Positions 16,271-24,342 of a stretch of 64,000 bases of DNA are shown here, one piece after another; the stretch's first letter is position 1; each line of letters begins with the position of its first letter. The stretch covers positions 37,988 to 101,987 of the forward strand of contig NZ_JASZYR010000019.1 in NCBI RefSeq assembly GCF_030316855.1, written 5' to 3'. The notes beneath the pieces were generated by a model that saw only the letters and a list, made by a program, of their open reading frames with translations, searched no databases and was not told the origin of the DNA. The position numbers and the translations under genes were made by a program. The DNA is from Variovorax sp. J22P240 (GTDB lineage Bacteria > Pseudomonadota > Gammaproteobacteria > Burkholderiales > Burkholderiaceae_C).

Positions 16271-16600
16271 ATGGCCAATCTATCCGTGAAAGACGTGCCG
16301 GAGCATCTGGCTGAACGACTCCGGCAGCGCGCGGCGCGCAATCACCGGTCGTTGCAAGGTGAGTTGATGGCCATCATCGAGCAGGCGGCCTACGAAACCG
16401 GCGCGGCGGCCGCACCCGCCCTGCCTGTGGCCATCAGTGTCGAAGGTTCGGATGTCGCCCCGGGCCGCCGCCCCGTCACCCGGCGCGGCTCCAAATCGAT
16501 CGAACAGATCGCCGCCGAGCATCGCGTCCGCTTTCCACAGCCCATCGGGTCCGGCCCGAACGCCGTCGACATCATCCGCGCGGACCGGGACGCGCGGTGA
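16271..16600 (+). CDS. FitA/VapB-like ribbon-helix-helix antitoxin
   Basis: This 109-residue protein starts MANLSVKDVPEHLAERLRQR and continues AARNHRSLQGELMAIIEQAA, the ribbon-helix-helix pattern of FitA-type antitoxins. The C-terminal half is disordered-looking and would wrap the toxin; it contains SKSIEQIAAEHRVRFPQ. Its stop overlaps the toxin start (GTGA), giving coupled translation. It probably neutralises the PIN-domain partner and represses the operon through the palindromes at 16238-16265. It is longer than many FitA proteins (about 80 residues). Confidence 0.85.
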   Translation: MANLSVKDVPEHLAERLRQRAARNHRSLQGELMAIIEQAAYETGAAAAPALPVAISVEGSDVAPGRRPVTRRGSKSIEQIAAEHRVRFPQPIGSGPNAVDIIRADRDAR

Positions 16601-17040
16601 GCGGCGCACCGAGCCCGCTCTTCGTCGCCGAACCGCCGGCGTCGTACCGAATGCGCCCGCCACTGGTGGTGGACTGCAGCGCCCTGAGCGCCATCCTGTT
16701 TGATGAACCCACGCGCGACGAAGCCTTGGCACGGCTCGTCGGCTTCAGCCTCCATGCGCCGAACCTGCTCGATCACGAGATCGTCAGCGTGGCACTCAAG
16801 AAACGGCGACAGGATTGGCCTTCGGATTCCCTCGCGCTGGCGCTGGCCGACTATGCCGAGTACGACCTTGAATTGCATCCGGTCGATCCGGCCGCGCAGT
16901 ACCAGCTGGCGGCCCGCTATGCACTGTCGGCCTACGACGCGGCCTACCTCTGGCTCGCGGCGGAGATCAAGGCGCCGCTGGCGACCTTCGACCAGAAGCT
17001 CGCGACGGCCGCCCAGGCCCATCTGAGCGCCCTGCCCTGA
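16597..17040 (+). CDS. PIN-domain ribonuclease toxin (FitB/VapC family)
   Basis: This 147-residue protein starts with GTG overlapping the antitoxin stop. PIN-domain acidic residues are visible as D26 (VVDCSAL), E61 (LLDHEIVSVALKK), D114 (SAYDAAYLWLA) and D132 (LATFDQKLA), so the metal site looks intact. VapC-family toxins cleave tRNA or rRNA when freed from antitoxin. The first 20 residues precede the PIN core and may be a non-conserved extension; a downstream ATG lies at residue 19. Probable function is stress response, plasmid-like maintenance or phage defence. Confidence 0.87.
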   Translation: MSGAPSPLFVAEPPASYRMRPPLVVDCSALSAILFDEPTRDEALARLVGFSLHAPNLLDHEIVSVALKKRRQDWPSDSLALALADYAEYDLELHPVDPAAQYQLAARYALSAYDAAYLWLAAEIKAPLATFDQKLATAAQAHLSALP

Positions 17041-17182
17041 GCCTTCCGCAAGGGCGCATGGCCCTTGCGTCGCAGGCCCACCTCGCGACGAACCGGGACA
17101 TTGGCCGACGCGGACCGGTTCGGCTGGCTGGTACGCTGTGATGTTTTGCACGCTACCGTCATTTATCCATCCGGCCTCCACC

Positions 17183-18376
17183 GTGTCACCTTCACGCATA
17201 CCCCCCCTGCAGATCAGCGCCTTCACCGCGACCTCGTCGGTCGGTGTGGGCAAGACCGCCCTCCTCTCGGCACTCGAACAGTCGCGCAGCGGCCTGCGCG
17301 CCAATGACTTCGGCCCGACGCCGCTGCCGACGTGGATCGGGCGCGTCGACGGCCTTGAAGAACTCCGGCTGCCGGAGTCGCTGGCGAGCTGGGATTGCCG
17401 CAACAACCGGCTGGCATGGCTCGGCCTGCAGGCCGACGGCTTCATGGAAGCGGTGGCTGCCGCGCGCAAGCGCTACGGCCCGGCGCGCATTGCGCTGATC
17501 CTCGGTACCTCGACGTCGAGCATTGGCGAGACCGAGGAGGCCTACACCCGGCTCGACGACGGCGCATTCCCCGTCGACCAGAGGCGCCCCAAGGTCCACA
17601 CGCCCCATTCGCTCACGATGTTCGTTCAGGAAGCGCTGGGCCTCGAAGGGCCGGCCGAGACGATCTCGACCGCCTGCTCATCGAGCGCCAAGGTGTTTGC
17701 GTCGGCGGAGCGGCTGATCCGCCTGGGCCTGGTCGATGCGGCCGTGGTCGGCGGCGTCGACACGCTGTGCGGCAGCGTGCTGTTCGGATTCAATTCGCTC
17801 GAACTGGTGTCGCCCGAACCCTGCCGGCCCTTCGACGCCGGCCGCAACGGCATCAGCCTGGGCGAGGCCGCCGGCTTCGCGCTGGTCGAGCGCGGCCCCG
17901 GCAAGCTCGAACTGCTGGGCTACGGCGAGGCGAGCGACGCGCACCACATGTCGACGCCCCACCCCGAGGGCCTGGGCGCCGAAAAGGCCATGGACGACGC
18001 GCTCGCACGCGCCGGCCTGAACACGGACGCCATCGACTACATCAACATGCACGGCACCGCCAGCACGAAGAACGACGAAGTCGAAGGCGCGCTGGTGGCG
18101 CGGCGCTTCCCCGAGACGACCCATGCCAGCTCGACCAAGGGCTTCACGGGCCACACGCTGGGTGCCGCAGGCATCGTCGAGGCGGTCATCAGCCTGCTGG
18201 CGATCGAAACCGGCCTGAAGCCGGGCACCGTCAACACCACCACGCTCGACGCCGACTGCGGGCCGCAGATCAAGCTGCAGCCCGCTCGCGGCGAGGTGCG
18301 CTATGCGCTGAGCAATTCCTTCGGCTTCGGCGGCAACAACTGCTCGCTGGTCTTCGGCAAGGGAGCCGCAGCATGA
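17183..18376 (+). CDS. Beta-ketoacyl-ACP synthase (FabF/KS-like)
   Basis: This protein is about 397 residues from the GTG at 17183 (an ATG at 17141 is an alternative, but the family-like sequence begins LQISAFTATSSVG). The thiolase-fold active site is intact: cysteine in ETISTACSSSAKVF (about residue 165), histidine in NMHGTASTKNDEVEG (290) and histidine in KGFTGHTLGAAG (324). It is followed with ATGA overlap by a shorter KS-like partner lacking those residues, as in aryl-polyene and type II polyketide systems. It would extend an ACP-bound acyl or aryl chain with malonyl units. No acyl carrier protein, ketoreductase or dehydratase is beside it. Confidence 0.85.
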   Translation: MSPSRIPPLQISAFTATSSVGVGKTALLSALEQSRSGLRANDFGPTPLPTWIGRVDGLEELRLPESLASWDCRNNRLAWLGLQADGFMEAVAAARKRYGPARIALILGTSTSSIGETEEAYTRLDDGAFPVDQRRPKVHTPHSLTMFVQEALGLEGPAETISTACSSSAKVFASAERLIRLGLVDAAVVGGVDTLCGSVLFGFNSLELVSPEPCRPFDAGRNGISLGEAAGFALVERGPGKLELLGYGEASDAHHMSTPHPEGLGAEKAMDDALARAGLNTDAIDYINMHGTASTKNDEVEGALVARRFPETTHASSTKGFTGHTLGAAGIVEAVISLLAIETGLKPGTVNTTTLDADCGPQIKLQPARGEVRYALSNSFGFGGNNCSLVFGKGAAA

Positions 18377-19206
18377 GCGCAGCACACAAGACACCGACCC
18401 TCTACATCGAAGGCCCCGCTTTTTGGGCGCCCAGCTTGCCCGGATGGGAACTCGCGAGCGCCGTGTTCCGTGGCGAAGCCGCGCCGTCCGATCCGCCGGC
18501 CAAGCGCCCATCGCCGCAAGTGCTCGCGCCCGCCGAACGGCGCCGCGCGCCCGACACGGTGGCGCTGGCGCTGGAAGTCGCAGCCGCCGCGGTCGCTGCC
18601 TCGGGCCGCAATGCTGCGGACCTGCCGTGCGTATTCGCTTCGGCGCATGGCGATCTCGGCATCAACGACTACATGTGCAGCACGCTGGCGAGCGATCCGA
18701 AGCTGCTGTCGCCGATCAAGTTCCACAACTCGGTCCACAACGCGGCCGTAGGCTACTGGACCATCGGCACCGGCTGCATGGCGGCAAGCAACTCGCTGAC
18801 GGCCTTCGAGAGAACCTTCGCTTCGGGCCTGCTCGAAGCCGCGGCGCAATGCGCGGCCGATCAACGTGCCGTGCTCCTGGCCGGCTACGACATGCCCGCC
18901 GTGGGCGCGCTCGCGTCGATCACGACGAGCCGCGACCTGCTGGCCGTCGCGCTGGTGATCTCGCCGAAGCGCACCGAGCGCACGGTCGCGGCATTCGAAT
19001 GGTCGCTCTCGGCAGGCGCTTCGCTACCGCCGGCTCTCCGTTCGGATGCCGCGCGCGCACTGAGGGTCAATGCGATGGCCGACGCGCTGCCCCTCTTCGA
19101 GGCGCTCGCACGCGGCAAGGCCGAATCGCTCGCGCTGCCGCTGTCGGCCGCGCTGTCATTGCAGTTGGCCCTGCAACCCGAACTGCAGCTCGAAGCGCAG
19201 AGTTGA
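18373..19206 (+). CDS. Beta-ketoacyl synthase chain-length-factor-like protein
   Basis: This 277-residue protein has an N-terminal KS-like fold fragment (LYIEGPAFWAPSLPGWELA) and a conserved ASAHGDLGINDYMCSTLA stretch. The segment FHNSVHNAAVGYWTIGTG has no active cysteine in the usual position. Such short proteins are annotated as chain length factors in aryl-polyene clusters, where they pair with a catalytic KS to set chain length. Its ATG overlaps the KS stop by four bases, so the two are made together. Start choice avoids the long shadow frame from 17395. The product cannot be predicted without the missing modifying genes. Confidence 0.8.
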   Translation: MSAAHKTPTLYIEGPAFWAPSLPGWELASAVFRGEAAPSDPPAKRPSPQVLAPAERRRAPDTVALALEVAAAAVAASGRNAADLPCVFASAHGDLGINDYMCSTLASDPKLLSPIKFHNSVHNAAVGYWTIGTGCMAASNSLTAFERTFASGLLEAAAQCAADQRAVLLAGYDMPAVGALASITTSRDLLAVALVISPKRTERTVAAFEWSLSAGASLPPALRSDAARALRVNAMADALPLFEALARGKAESLALPLSAALSLQLALQPELQLEAQS

Positions 19207-19210
19207 AGCC

Positions 19211-20839
19211 ATGACCGCGATCCTCCACCAGCACGATGTCGTGATCATGGGCGGAGGACTCGCGGGGCTCACCCTCGCGCTGCAGCTCAAGCAGCGCTTC
19301 GCCGACATCGACATCGTGGTGCTGGAGCGCCGCGCGCATCCGGTGCCGCACGCAACGCACAAGGTGGGCGAGTCGTCGGTCGAAATCGGTGCCCATTACT
19401 TCGACACGGTGCTCGGCCTCCAGCCGCACATGCATGGCGCCCAACTGCGCAAGTTCGGTTTCCGCTTCTTCTTCAGCGAAGGCCGCCGCGACATCGACCA
19501 GGTGATGGAGATCGGCGCCAGCCGCTATCTCTCGGTGCCGAGCTACCAGATCGACCGCGGCATCTTCGAGAACTACCTGGCCGAGGAGGCCGCGCGCAAT
19601 GGCGTGCGCTTCGTCGACAGTGCGATGGTGCGCGTGATCGAGCTGGCCGACGACGCGCGCCAGCCGCATCGCATCGAATGGTCGCAGGACGGCGGGACGC
19701 ACATCGTGCATGCCCGCTGGCTGATCGACGCCTGCGGACGCGCCGGCATGCTCAAGCGCAAGCTCGGGCTCGCGCAGCCCAATGCGCATCACTGCAACGC
19801 GGTGTGGTTCCGGGTCAGCGAGCGCATCACCATCGACGACTGGTCCGACGACCCGGCATGGCGCGCGCGCTGCGAGCCCCGGGCGCGCTGGCTCTCGACC
19901 AATCACCTGGTCGGCGCGGGCTACTGGGTCTGGCTGATTCCGCTCGCGTCGGGGTCGCATTCGGTCGGTATCGTGGCCGACCCGCGCCTGCACCCGCTCG
20001 ACACGATGGACACCTTCGACAAGGCGATGCAGTGGTTCCGGACCTGGCAGCCTCGCCTCTACGATGACCTCGATGGCAAGCGCCACCTGCTGCAGGACTT
20101 TGCTTTCTTCCGCGACTTCTCGTACGGGTGCAAGCAGGTGTTCTCGGGCCAGCGCTGGGCACTGACCGGGGAGGCGGGACTTTTCCTCGATCCCTTCTAC
20201 TCGCCGGGCAGCGATTTCATCGCGGTGGGGAATACCTACATCACCGACCTGATCGCGCACGACCGCGCCGGACACGCCCTGGAGGCGCGGGCGCAGCTCT
20301 ACGACCAGATCTACCACTCGTTCTACGAAAGCACGCTCGCGCTCTACACCGACCAGTACCAGCTCTTCGGCGATCCGGAGGTGCTGCCGATCAAGGTGAT
20401 CTGGGATTACACCTACTACTGGGGCGTGCTGTCGCAGATCTTCTTCCAGCAGCGGCTCACCGACCTGGCGGTGCTGGGCAGCCTGCGCGAGGAGCTGCAG
20501 GATTGCCAGCGCCTCAACTTCGCGGTGCAGGACTTTCTGCGCGCGTGGTCCGGCGTCAGCCGCCGGCGCAACCGGCCGGTGATGCTCGACCAGGCGGCCC
20601 TGCCCTGGTTTGCCGAACTCAATCGCAGCCTGAATGACCGGCTCGACGACGACGCCTTCAAGGCCCGCATGCGGGCTTCGGCGGAAAGGCTGCGCGCGCT
20701 GGCGGTGGAAATCCTCGAACGCGCGAGGCACGACAATCCCACGCTGGCGGCCGGCGAACTTGGCGCCGTGCTGGCCGAAAAGGCAGCCCAGCCCCATCCA
20801 GACGCCCAGCGCGAAACCATGCTTTTCGAGCCGGGATAA
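19211..20839 (+). CDS. FAD-dependent oxidoreductase, flavin halogenase-like
   Basis: This 542-residue flavoprotein has an N-terminal dinucleotide fold (VVIMGGGLAGLTLALQL, residues 10-26). The halogenase-associated WxWxIP motif is present as WVWLIP at 239-244, and KVGESSVEIG lies at 51-60. These features place it in the FADH2-dependent halogenase/PrnA-related superfamily. Some members only oxidise, so halogenation is a hypothesis. It begins four bases after the chain length factor gene, so KS, CLF and this enzyme form one operon. Similar enzymes halogenate xanthomonadin- and dialkylresorcinol-type pigments. A flavin reductase is not encoded nearby. Confidence 0.8.
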   Translation: MTAILHQHDVVIMGGGLAGLTLALQLKQRFADIDIVVLERRAHPVPHATHKVGESSVEIGAHYFDTVLGLQPHMHGAQLRKFGFRFFFSEGRRDIDQVMEIGASRYLSVPSYQIDRGIFENYLAEEAARNGVRFVDSAMVRVIELADDARQPHRIEWSQDGGTHIVHARWLIDACGRAGMLKRKLGLAQPNAHHCNAVWFRVSERITIDDWSDDPAWRARCEPRARWLSTNHLVGAGYWVWLIPLASGSHSVGIVADPRLHPLDTMDTFDKAMQWFRTWQPRLYDDLDGKRHLLQDFAFFRDFSYGCKQVFSGQRWALTGEAGLFLDPFYSPGSDFIAVGNTYITDLIAHDRAGHALEARAQLYDQIYHSFYESTLALYTDQYQLFGDPEVLPIKVIWDYTYYWGVLSQIFFQQRLTDLAVLGSLREELQDCQRLNFAVQDFLRAWSGVSRRRNRPVMLDQAALPWFAELNRSLNDRLDDDAFKARMRASAERLRALAVEILERARHDNPTLAAGELGAVLAEKAAQPHPDAQRETMLFEPG

Positions 20840-20859
20840 AAAAAAAGGCAACGGTGACG

Positions 20860-20874
20860 TTTACCCAACTTTAC
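20860..20874. promoter_or_regulatory. Direct repeat ahead of the response regulator, possible autoregulatory box
   Basis: TTTAC occurs twice with five bases between (TTTACCCAACTTTAC), 71 bases before the response regulator start at 20945. OmpR/PhoB-family regulators bind direct repeats with 10-11 base periodicity. The match is short and could be chance. Confidence 0.3.
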
Positions 20875-20944
20875 GTAGCGTTCAAGCCTGCTTGGCGCCG
20901 CGGGGAGAACCTCCATACGCTGCGCTCAACGCGAAGGACAACCC

Positions 20945-21658
20945 ATGAGCACCCCCCAACTCCTGATGATCGAAGACGACATCCGCCTCGCGCAGATGGT
21001 CGGCGAATACCTGACGCAATCCGGCTTCGGCTTCACCCACGCGGCCGATGGCGCCAGCGGGCTGGAGCAGCTGCAACAGCGTTCGCCCGACCTCGTCATC
21101 CTCGACCTGATGCTGCCGGACACCGACGGCCTGGAGGTCTGCCGCCGTATCCGCGCGCTGCCCAATGGCCTCGCCAAGGTGTCGGTGCTGATGCTCACCG
21201 CCAAGGGCGACCCGATGGACCGCATCATCGGTCTCGAAATCGGCGCTGACGACTACCTGCCCAAGCCTTTCGAGCCGCGCGAGTTGCTCGCCCGCATTCG
21301 CGCGGTGCTGCGCCGGCGCGGCGAGACCGCGGCCGATGCGAGCGCGCCGTCCGTGCTGCGCTTCGGATCGCTGGAAATCGACCGCAACGCGCGCACGGTC
21401 ACCGTCGGCGGCGAGCCGGCGGACCTGACCTCCTACCAGTTCGACCTGCTGGTCGCGATGGCCGAACGCGCCGGCCGCGTGCTCACGCGCGACCAGATCA
21501 TGGAAGCCGTGCGCGGCCGCGAGCTCGAAGCCTTCGACCGCTCGATCGACGTTCACATGGGTCGCATCCGCGCCGCGATCGAGGTCGACGCCAAGAACCC
21601 CAAGCGCATCCTGACGGTGCGCGGCGTGGGCTACGTGTTCGCCAAGCAGCAAGACTGA
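20945..21658 (+). CDS. OmpR-family response regulator
   Basis: This 237-residue protein has a receiver domain (acidic pocket D11/D12, phospho-acceptor D54 in VILDLMLPD, T85, K107 in DYLPKPFEP). The C-terminal winged helix is of OmpR/PhoB type (LTSYQFDLLVAMAERAGRVL, then SIDVHMGRIRAAIE and VRGVGYVF). It is followed four bases later by a histidine kinase gene, so they form a cognate pair. The arrangement and sequences resemble RstAB/CpxAR-like envelope systems, but I cannot name the signal. It lies downstream of the halogenase-like operon by 105 bases. Confidence 0.93.
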   Translation: MSTPQLLMIEDDIRLAQMVGEYLTQSGFGFTHAADGASGLEQLQQRSPDLVILDLMLPDTDGLEVCRRIRALPNGLAKVSVLMLTAKGDPMDRIIGLEIGADDYLPKPFEPRELLARIRAVLRRRGETAADASAPSVLRFGSLEIDRNARTVTVGGEPADLTSYQFDLLVAMAERAGRVLTRDQIMEAVRGRELEAFDRSIDVHMGRIRAAIEVDAKNPKRILTVRGVGYVFAKQQD

Positions 21659-21662
21659 CGCG

Positions 21663-22844
21663 ATGCTCCTCAAGCTCTACAGGCGGCACCTCTATGTCCG
21701 CATCTGGCTGGCGGTGGTCGCGGGCGTCTTCATCCTCACGTTGACGGCCAACTGGATCGTGCGCGAAGCCGCCGAGAACGAGCGGGAGCGACTGGCCCCC
21801 GTGCCGCGCGAAGTGGTCGTGCTCGACGGCAAGGACCAGCCGATCGGCCACGGCAAGGCGATGCGCGTGCCGGGCCAGGGCCTTGAATTCGACGTCACGC
21901 TGAACGATGGACGCTCCCTCTCGCTGCAGGTGGCGCCGCGCGAACGTCCGCCGGGCGGCGGCATGGCGCCCTGGCGCACGCCCTTCGGGCTGGGCTGGAT
22001 GGTGGCGCTCGTGGGCGTCGCCGTCGCGCTGGGCGTCTATCCGATCGTGCGCCGGCTGACCAAGCGGCTCGAAGCCCTGCAGCGGGGCGTGCAGCGCTGG
22101 GGCGAGGGCGACCTGTCGGCGCGCGTCGCTGAAGAGGGTCAGGACGAAGTGGCAGATCTCTCCAACGGCTTCAACGCCGCGGCGGCGCGCATCGAGGAGC
22201 TGGTGCAATCGCACAAGTCGCTGCTCGCCAATGCCTCGCACGAACTGCGCTCCCCGCTCACGCGCATCCGCATGGGCCTGGAGCTGATGGGCGACCGGCC
22301 CAGCCCCGGCGCGCGCGAGGAGATCTCGCGCAACATCGGCGAGCTCGACCAACTGATCGACGAGATCCTGCTCGCGAGCCGGCTGGACGCGAAGGAAGCC
22401 GACATGGGCACGGTCGAGACTGTCGACCTCACGGGCCTGGCGGCCGAGGAGTGCGCGCGTGTCGATGCCGACCTGGAAGTCAGCGAAGGCACCCACAGCG
22501 ACGCGTTGACCGTGCGCGGTGTGCCGCGCCTGCTGCGGCGCGCGATTCGCAACCTGCTGGAGAACGCGCGCCGCTACGGTGCGGGTGAAACCAGCGTGGA
22601 ACTGGCGAGCCGCGGGGGCGCCGCGGAGATCCGCGTGAGCGACCGTGGGCCCGGCGTCCCCGCCGCACTGCGCGATCGCATCTTCGAGCCCTTCTATCGC
22701 CTGCCCGGCGCAAGCGAACGCAACGGCGGCGTGGGCCTCGGCCTGGCGCTGGTGAAGTCGATTACCGAACGTCACGGCGGCAGCGTGCGCTGCGAAGACC
22801 GAGCCGGCGGCGGTGCGAGCTTCGTCATCACATTGCCGCACTGA
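21663..22844 (+). CDS. Sensor histidine kinase
   Basis: This 393-residue membrane kinase has a first helix near residues 14-31, a short periplasmic region of about 75 residues and a second helix near 110-128. HAMP follows, then the H-box LLANASHELRSPLTRIRMGL with phospho-acceptor H193. The catalytic domain carries N (RRAIRNLLENARRYG), G1 (VSDRGPGVP), an F-box (IFEPFYRLPGASERNGGVGL) and G2. All key motifs are intact. Its small sensor domain of mostly charged residues suggests detection of ions or envelope stress, an inference only. A strong hairpin follows at 22851. Confidence 0.93.
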   Translation: MLLKLYRRHLYVRIWLAVVAGVFILTLTANWIVREAAENERERLAPVPREVVVLDGKDQPIGHGKAMRVPGQGLEFDVTLNDGRSLSLQVAPRERPPGGGMAPWRTPFGLGWMVALVGVAVALGVYPIVRRLTKRLEALQRGVQRWGEGDLSARVAEEGQDEVADLSNGFNAAAARIEELVQSHKSLLANASHELRSPLTRIRMGLELMGDRPSPGAREEISRNIGELDQLIDEILLASRLDAKEADMGTVETVDLTGLAAEECARVDADLEVSEGTHSDALTVRGVPRLLRRAIRNLLENARRYGAGETSVELASRGGAAEIRVSDRGPGVPAALRDRIFEPFYRLPGASERNGGVGLGLALVKSITERHGGSVRCEDRAGGGASFVITLPH

Positions 22845-22850
22845 CGCCCT

Positions 22851-22884
22851 CCCCGCGGTGTTCCACGAACGGAACACCGCGGGG
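22851..22884 (+). terminator. Strong GC-rich hairpin after the two-component system
   Basis: A perfect 14-bp inverted repeat (22851-22864 pairing with 22871-22884) surrounds a six-base loop ACGAAC. It begins six bases after the kinase stop and ends 21 bases before the next start at 22906. No U-tract follows, so it is not a classic intrinsic terminator. It could end or attenuate transcription into the O-antigen ligase gene, stabilise the upstream 3' end, or act as a protein site. Confidence 0.6.
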
Positions 22885-22905
22885 CGCGCCACTAAAATTC
22901 CGGCC

Positions 22906-24165
22906 ATGTCGAGATCGAACCTTGTCAGCCCTGCGGCTATGTTTTGGGGGCTGACGGTGTTCATGCCGGTCGGCGTCACGTACTTTGCAGCCGTGCTGAT
23001 GCTGATCACGCTGGTGGCTTCCGGCGGTTGGCGCGAGCGGGCCATCCGCCTGCGCAACAACCCGATGTGGTGGCCCGTCGTGGCCTATGTAGCGTGGACG
23101 CTGGTCATCCTAGCGCTCGGCCCCTACTACCCCGAGACGGGGTCGAACCTGTTCCACGGGCTGCGGATCGCGGCGACCGTGCTGATGGCGCTGGCGCTCA
23201 CGCGCGATGAGGCGATCTGGGCCGTGCGCGGTTTCTGGATCATGGGGCTCGTCAACATCGTCATGATCGCGCTGTACTACACGGTCGGCTTCCCGATGCT
23301 GGAGCCGTGGCGCGGCGTGCTGATCCTGATCGGCAACAAGTCGATCAGCAATGCGCTGCTGTTCACCATCATGGCCGCGACCGCCGCGGTGTACGGCCTC
23401 AAGGAGCTCTCCGAGCATCGCCCCGGGCGGGCCATCGCGGCCTTCGCGCTGATTCCGGTGGTGATCGCGATCATCACCTTCACGCTGCCCTCGCGCACCT
23501 CGCTGCTGGCGCTGCTGCTCGCGATCCCCGCCGCCTGTGTGCACCAATGGCGCCGGCAACTCAAGGTGCTGGCGGTGGTGCTGATGGTGGGTGGCGTGGT
23601 CGCCGCGGCCGGGCTGTGGAACTCACCCGTGGTGCAGCAGAAGTTCACGGTCGGCATCCAGGAGATCGAGGCGGCGCAGGCGGGCGAGATCTCGGAAGCC
23701 AGTTGGGTGGTGCGCTATTACATGTACCGCGACACCGCCCGGATGATCATCGACAGGCCCTTCGCGGGCTGGGGCATCGGCGGCTGGACCGAGCAGTGGC
23801 ACCTGCGCGGGCCGAAGCTGCTGGACTACAAGAACATGCCGCACAACGACTTCCTGTGGATGGGCGCACAGAGCGGCGTACCCGGCGCGCTCAGCCTGCT
23901 GGCGATCATCCTCGTGAGCGTCTGGGTGGCGTGGAAGCGGGACGACATGGCCGGGCGCTACGCGTTCGTCGCGACGCTGATCGTGCTGATCGCCACCATG
24001 GTGAACTCCGCGCTGCGCGACGCACAGATCGGGCTCGCGATCCTGTGGGTGGGGATGGTCTACCTGCGGCTGGCGCAGGAGCCGGGCGACTCGTGGCGCG
24101 GCCTAGTGCCGCGCCGCGAAGTGCGCGTTCTCAGTGGTGGTGACCCACCGCCTCGCCCGCTTTGA
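22906..24165 (+). CDS. O-antigen ligase-like polytopic membrane protein
   Basis: This 419-residue protein has about 10-12 hydrophobic segments and a large loop near residues 265-320. That loop contains RDTARMIIDRPFAGWGIGGW and HNDFLWMGAQSGVPGALSLL, the H and R positions typical of the Wzy_C/WaaL family. WaaL ligates O-antigen to lipid A-core in the periplasm; other family members are polymerases or protein glycosylation ligases. It begins at the ATG 22906, since upstream in-frame sequence overlaps the kinase and hairpin. Its 3' end overlaps the opposing zinc-finger gene by 35 bases. No other polysaccharide genes are nearby. Confidence 0.8.
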   Translation: MSRSNLVSPAAMFWGLTVFMPVGVTYFAAVLMLITLVASGGWRERAIRLRNNPMWWPVVAYVAWTLVILALGPYYPETGSNLFHGLRIAATVLMALALTRDEAIWAVRGFWIMGLVNIVMIALYYTVGFPMLEPWRGVLILIGNKSISNALLFTIMAATAAVYGLKELSEHRPGRAIAAFALIPVVIAIITFTLPSRTSLLALLLAIPAACVHQWRRQLKVLAVVLMVGGVVAAAGLWNSPVVQQKFTVGIQEIEAAQAGEISEASWVVRYYMYRDTARMIIDRPFAGWGIGGWTEQWHLRGPKLLDYKNMPHNDFLWMGAQSGVPGALSLLAIILVSVWVAWKRDDMAGRYAFVATLIVLIATMVNSALRDAQIGLAILWVGMVYLRLAQEPGDSWRGLVPRREVRVLSGGDPPPRPL

Positions 24166-24337
24166 GGCGGTACACAGTGCCGCAATACGGGCACTTGGCT
24201 TCGCCGGTGCGCGCCACGTCCAGATAGACCTTCGGGTGCGCGCTCCACAACGGCATGTCGGCCTTGAGGTTCGGACAGAAAACGCCGCCCTGGTCGTTCA
24301 GGTCCTTGGCGAGCAGTTCGATGACGGATTTAGACAT
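24131..24337 (-). CDS. Small zinc-finger protein (zf-CHCC, NDUFS6-like)
   Basis: This 68-residue protein carries a Cys...His...Cys-x2-Cys arrangement (GVFCPNL, SAHPKVYL, AKCPYCGTVYRL) as in the zf-CHCC family. That family includes the mitochondrial complex I subunit NDUFS6, and in bacteria these proteins are commonly found beside ilvE. The partner here is indeed IlvE, whose stop is six bases upstream, so they are co-transcribed. The C-terminus ends HHH, which may add metal binding. Function in bacteria is not established. Confidence 0.85.
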   Translation of the reverse strand: MSKSVIELLAKDLNDQGGVFCPNLKADMPLWSAHPKVYLDVARTGEAKCPYCGTVYRLKAGEAVGHHH

Positions 24338-24342
24338 GGCCT

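Noticed and set aside
17183..20839. A full aryl-polyene or xanthomonadin cluster
   Set aside because: Only three genes are present; ACP, dehydratase, ketoreductase and acyltransferase genes are absent on both sides.
20840..20944. Run of A after the halogenase-like gene as a terminator
   Set aside because: The A-run is on the plus strand and no stable stem precedes it, so it does not fit an intrinsic terminator.
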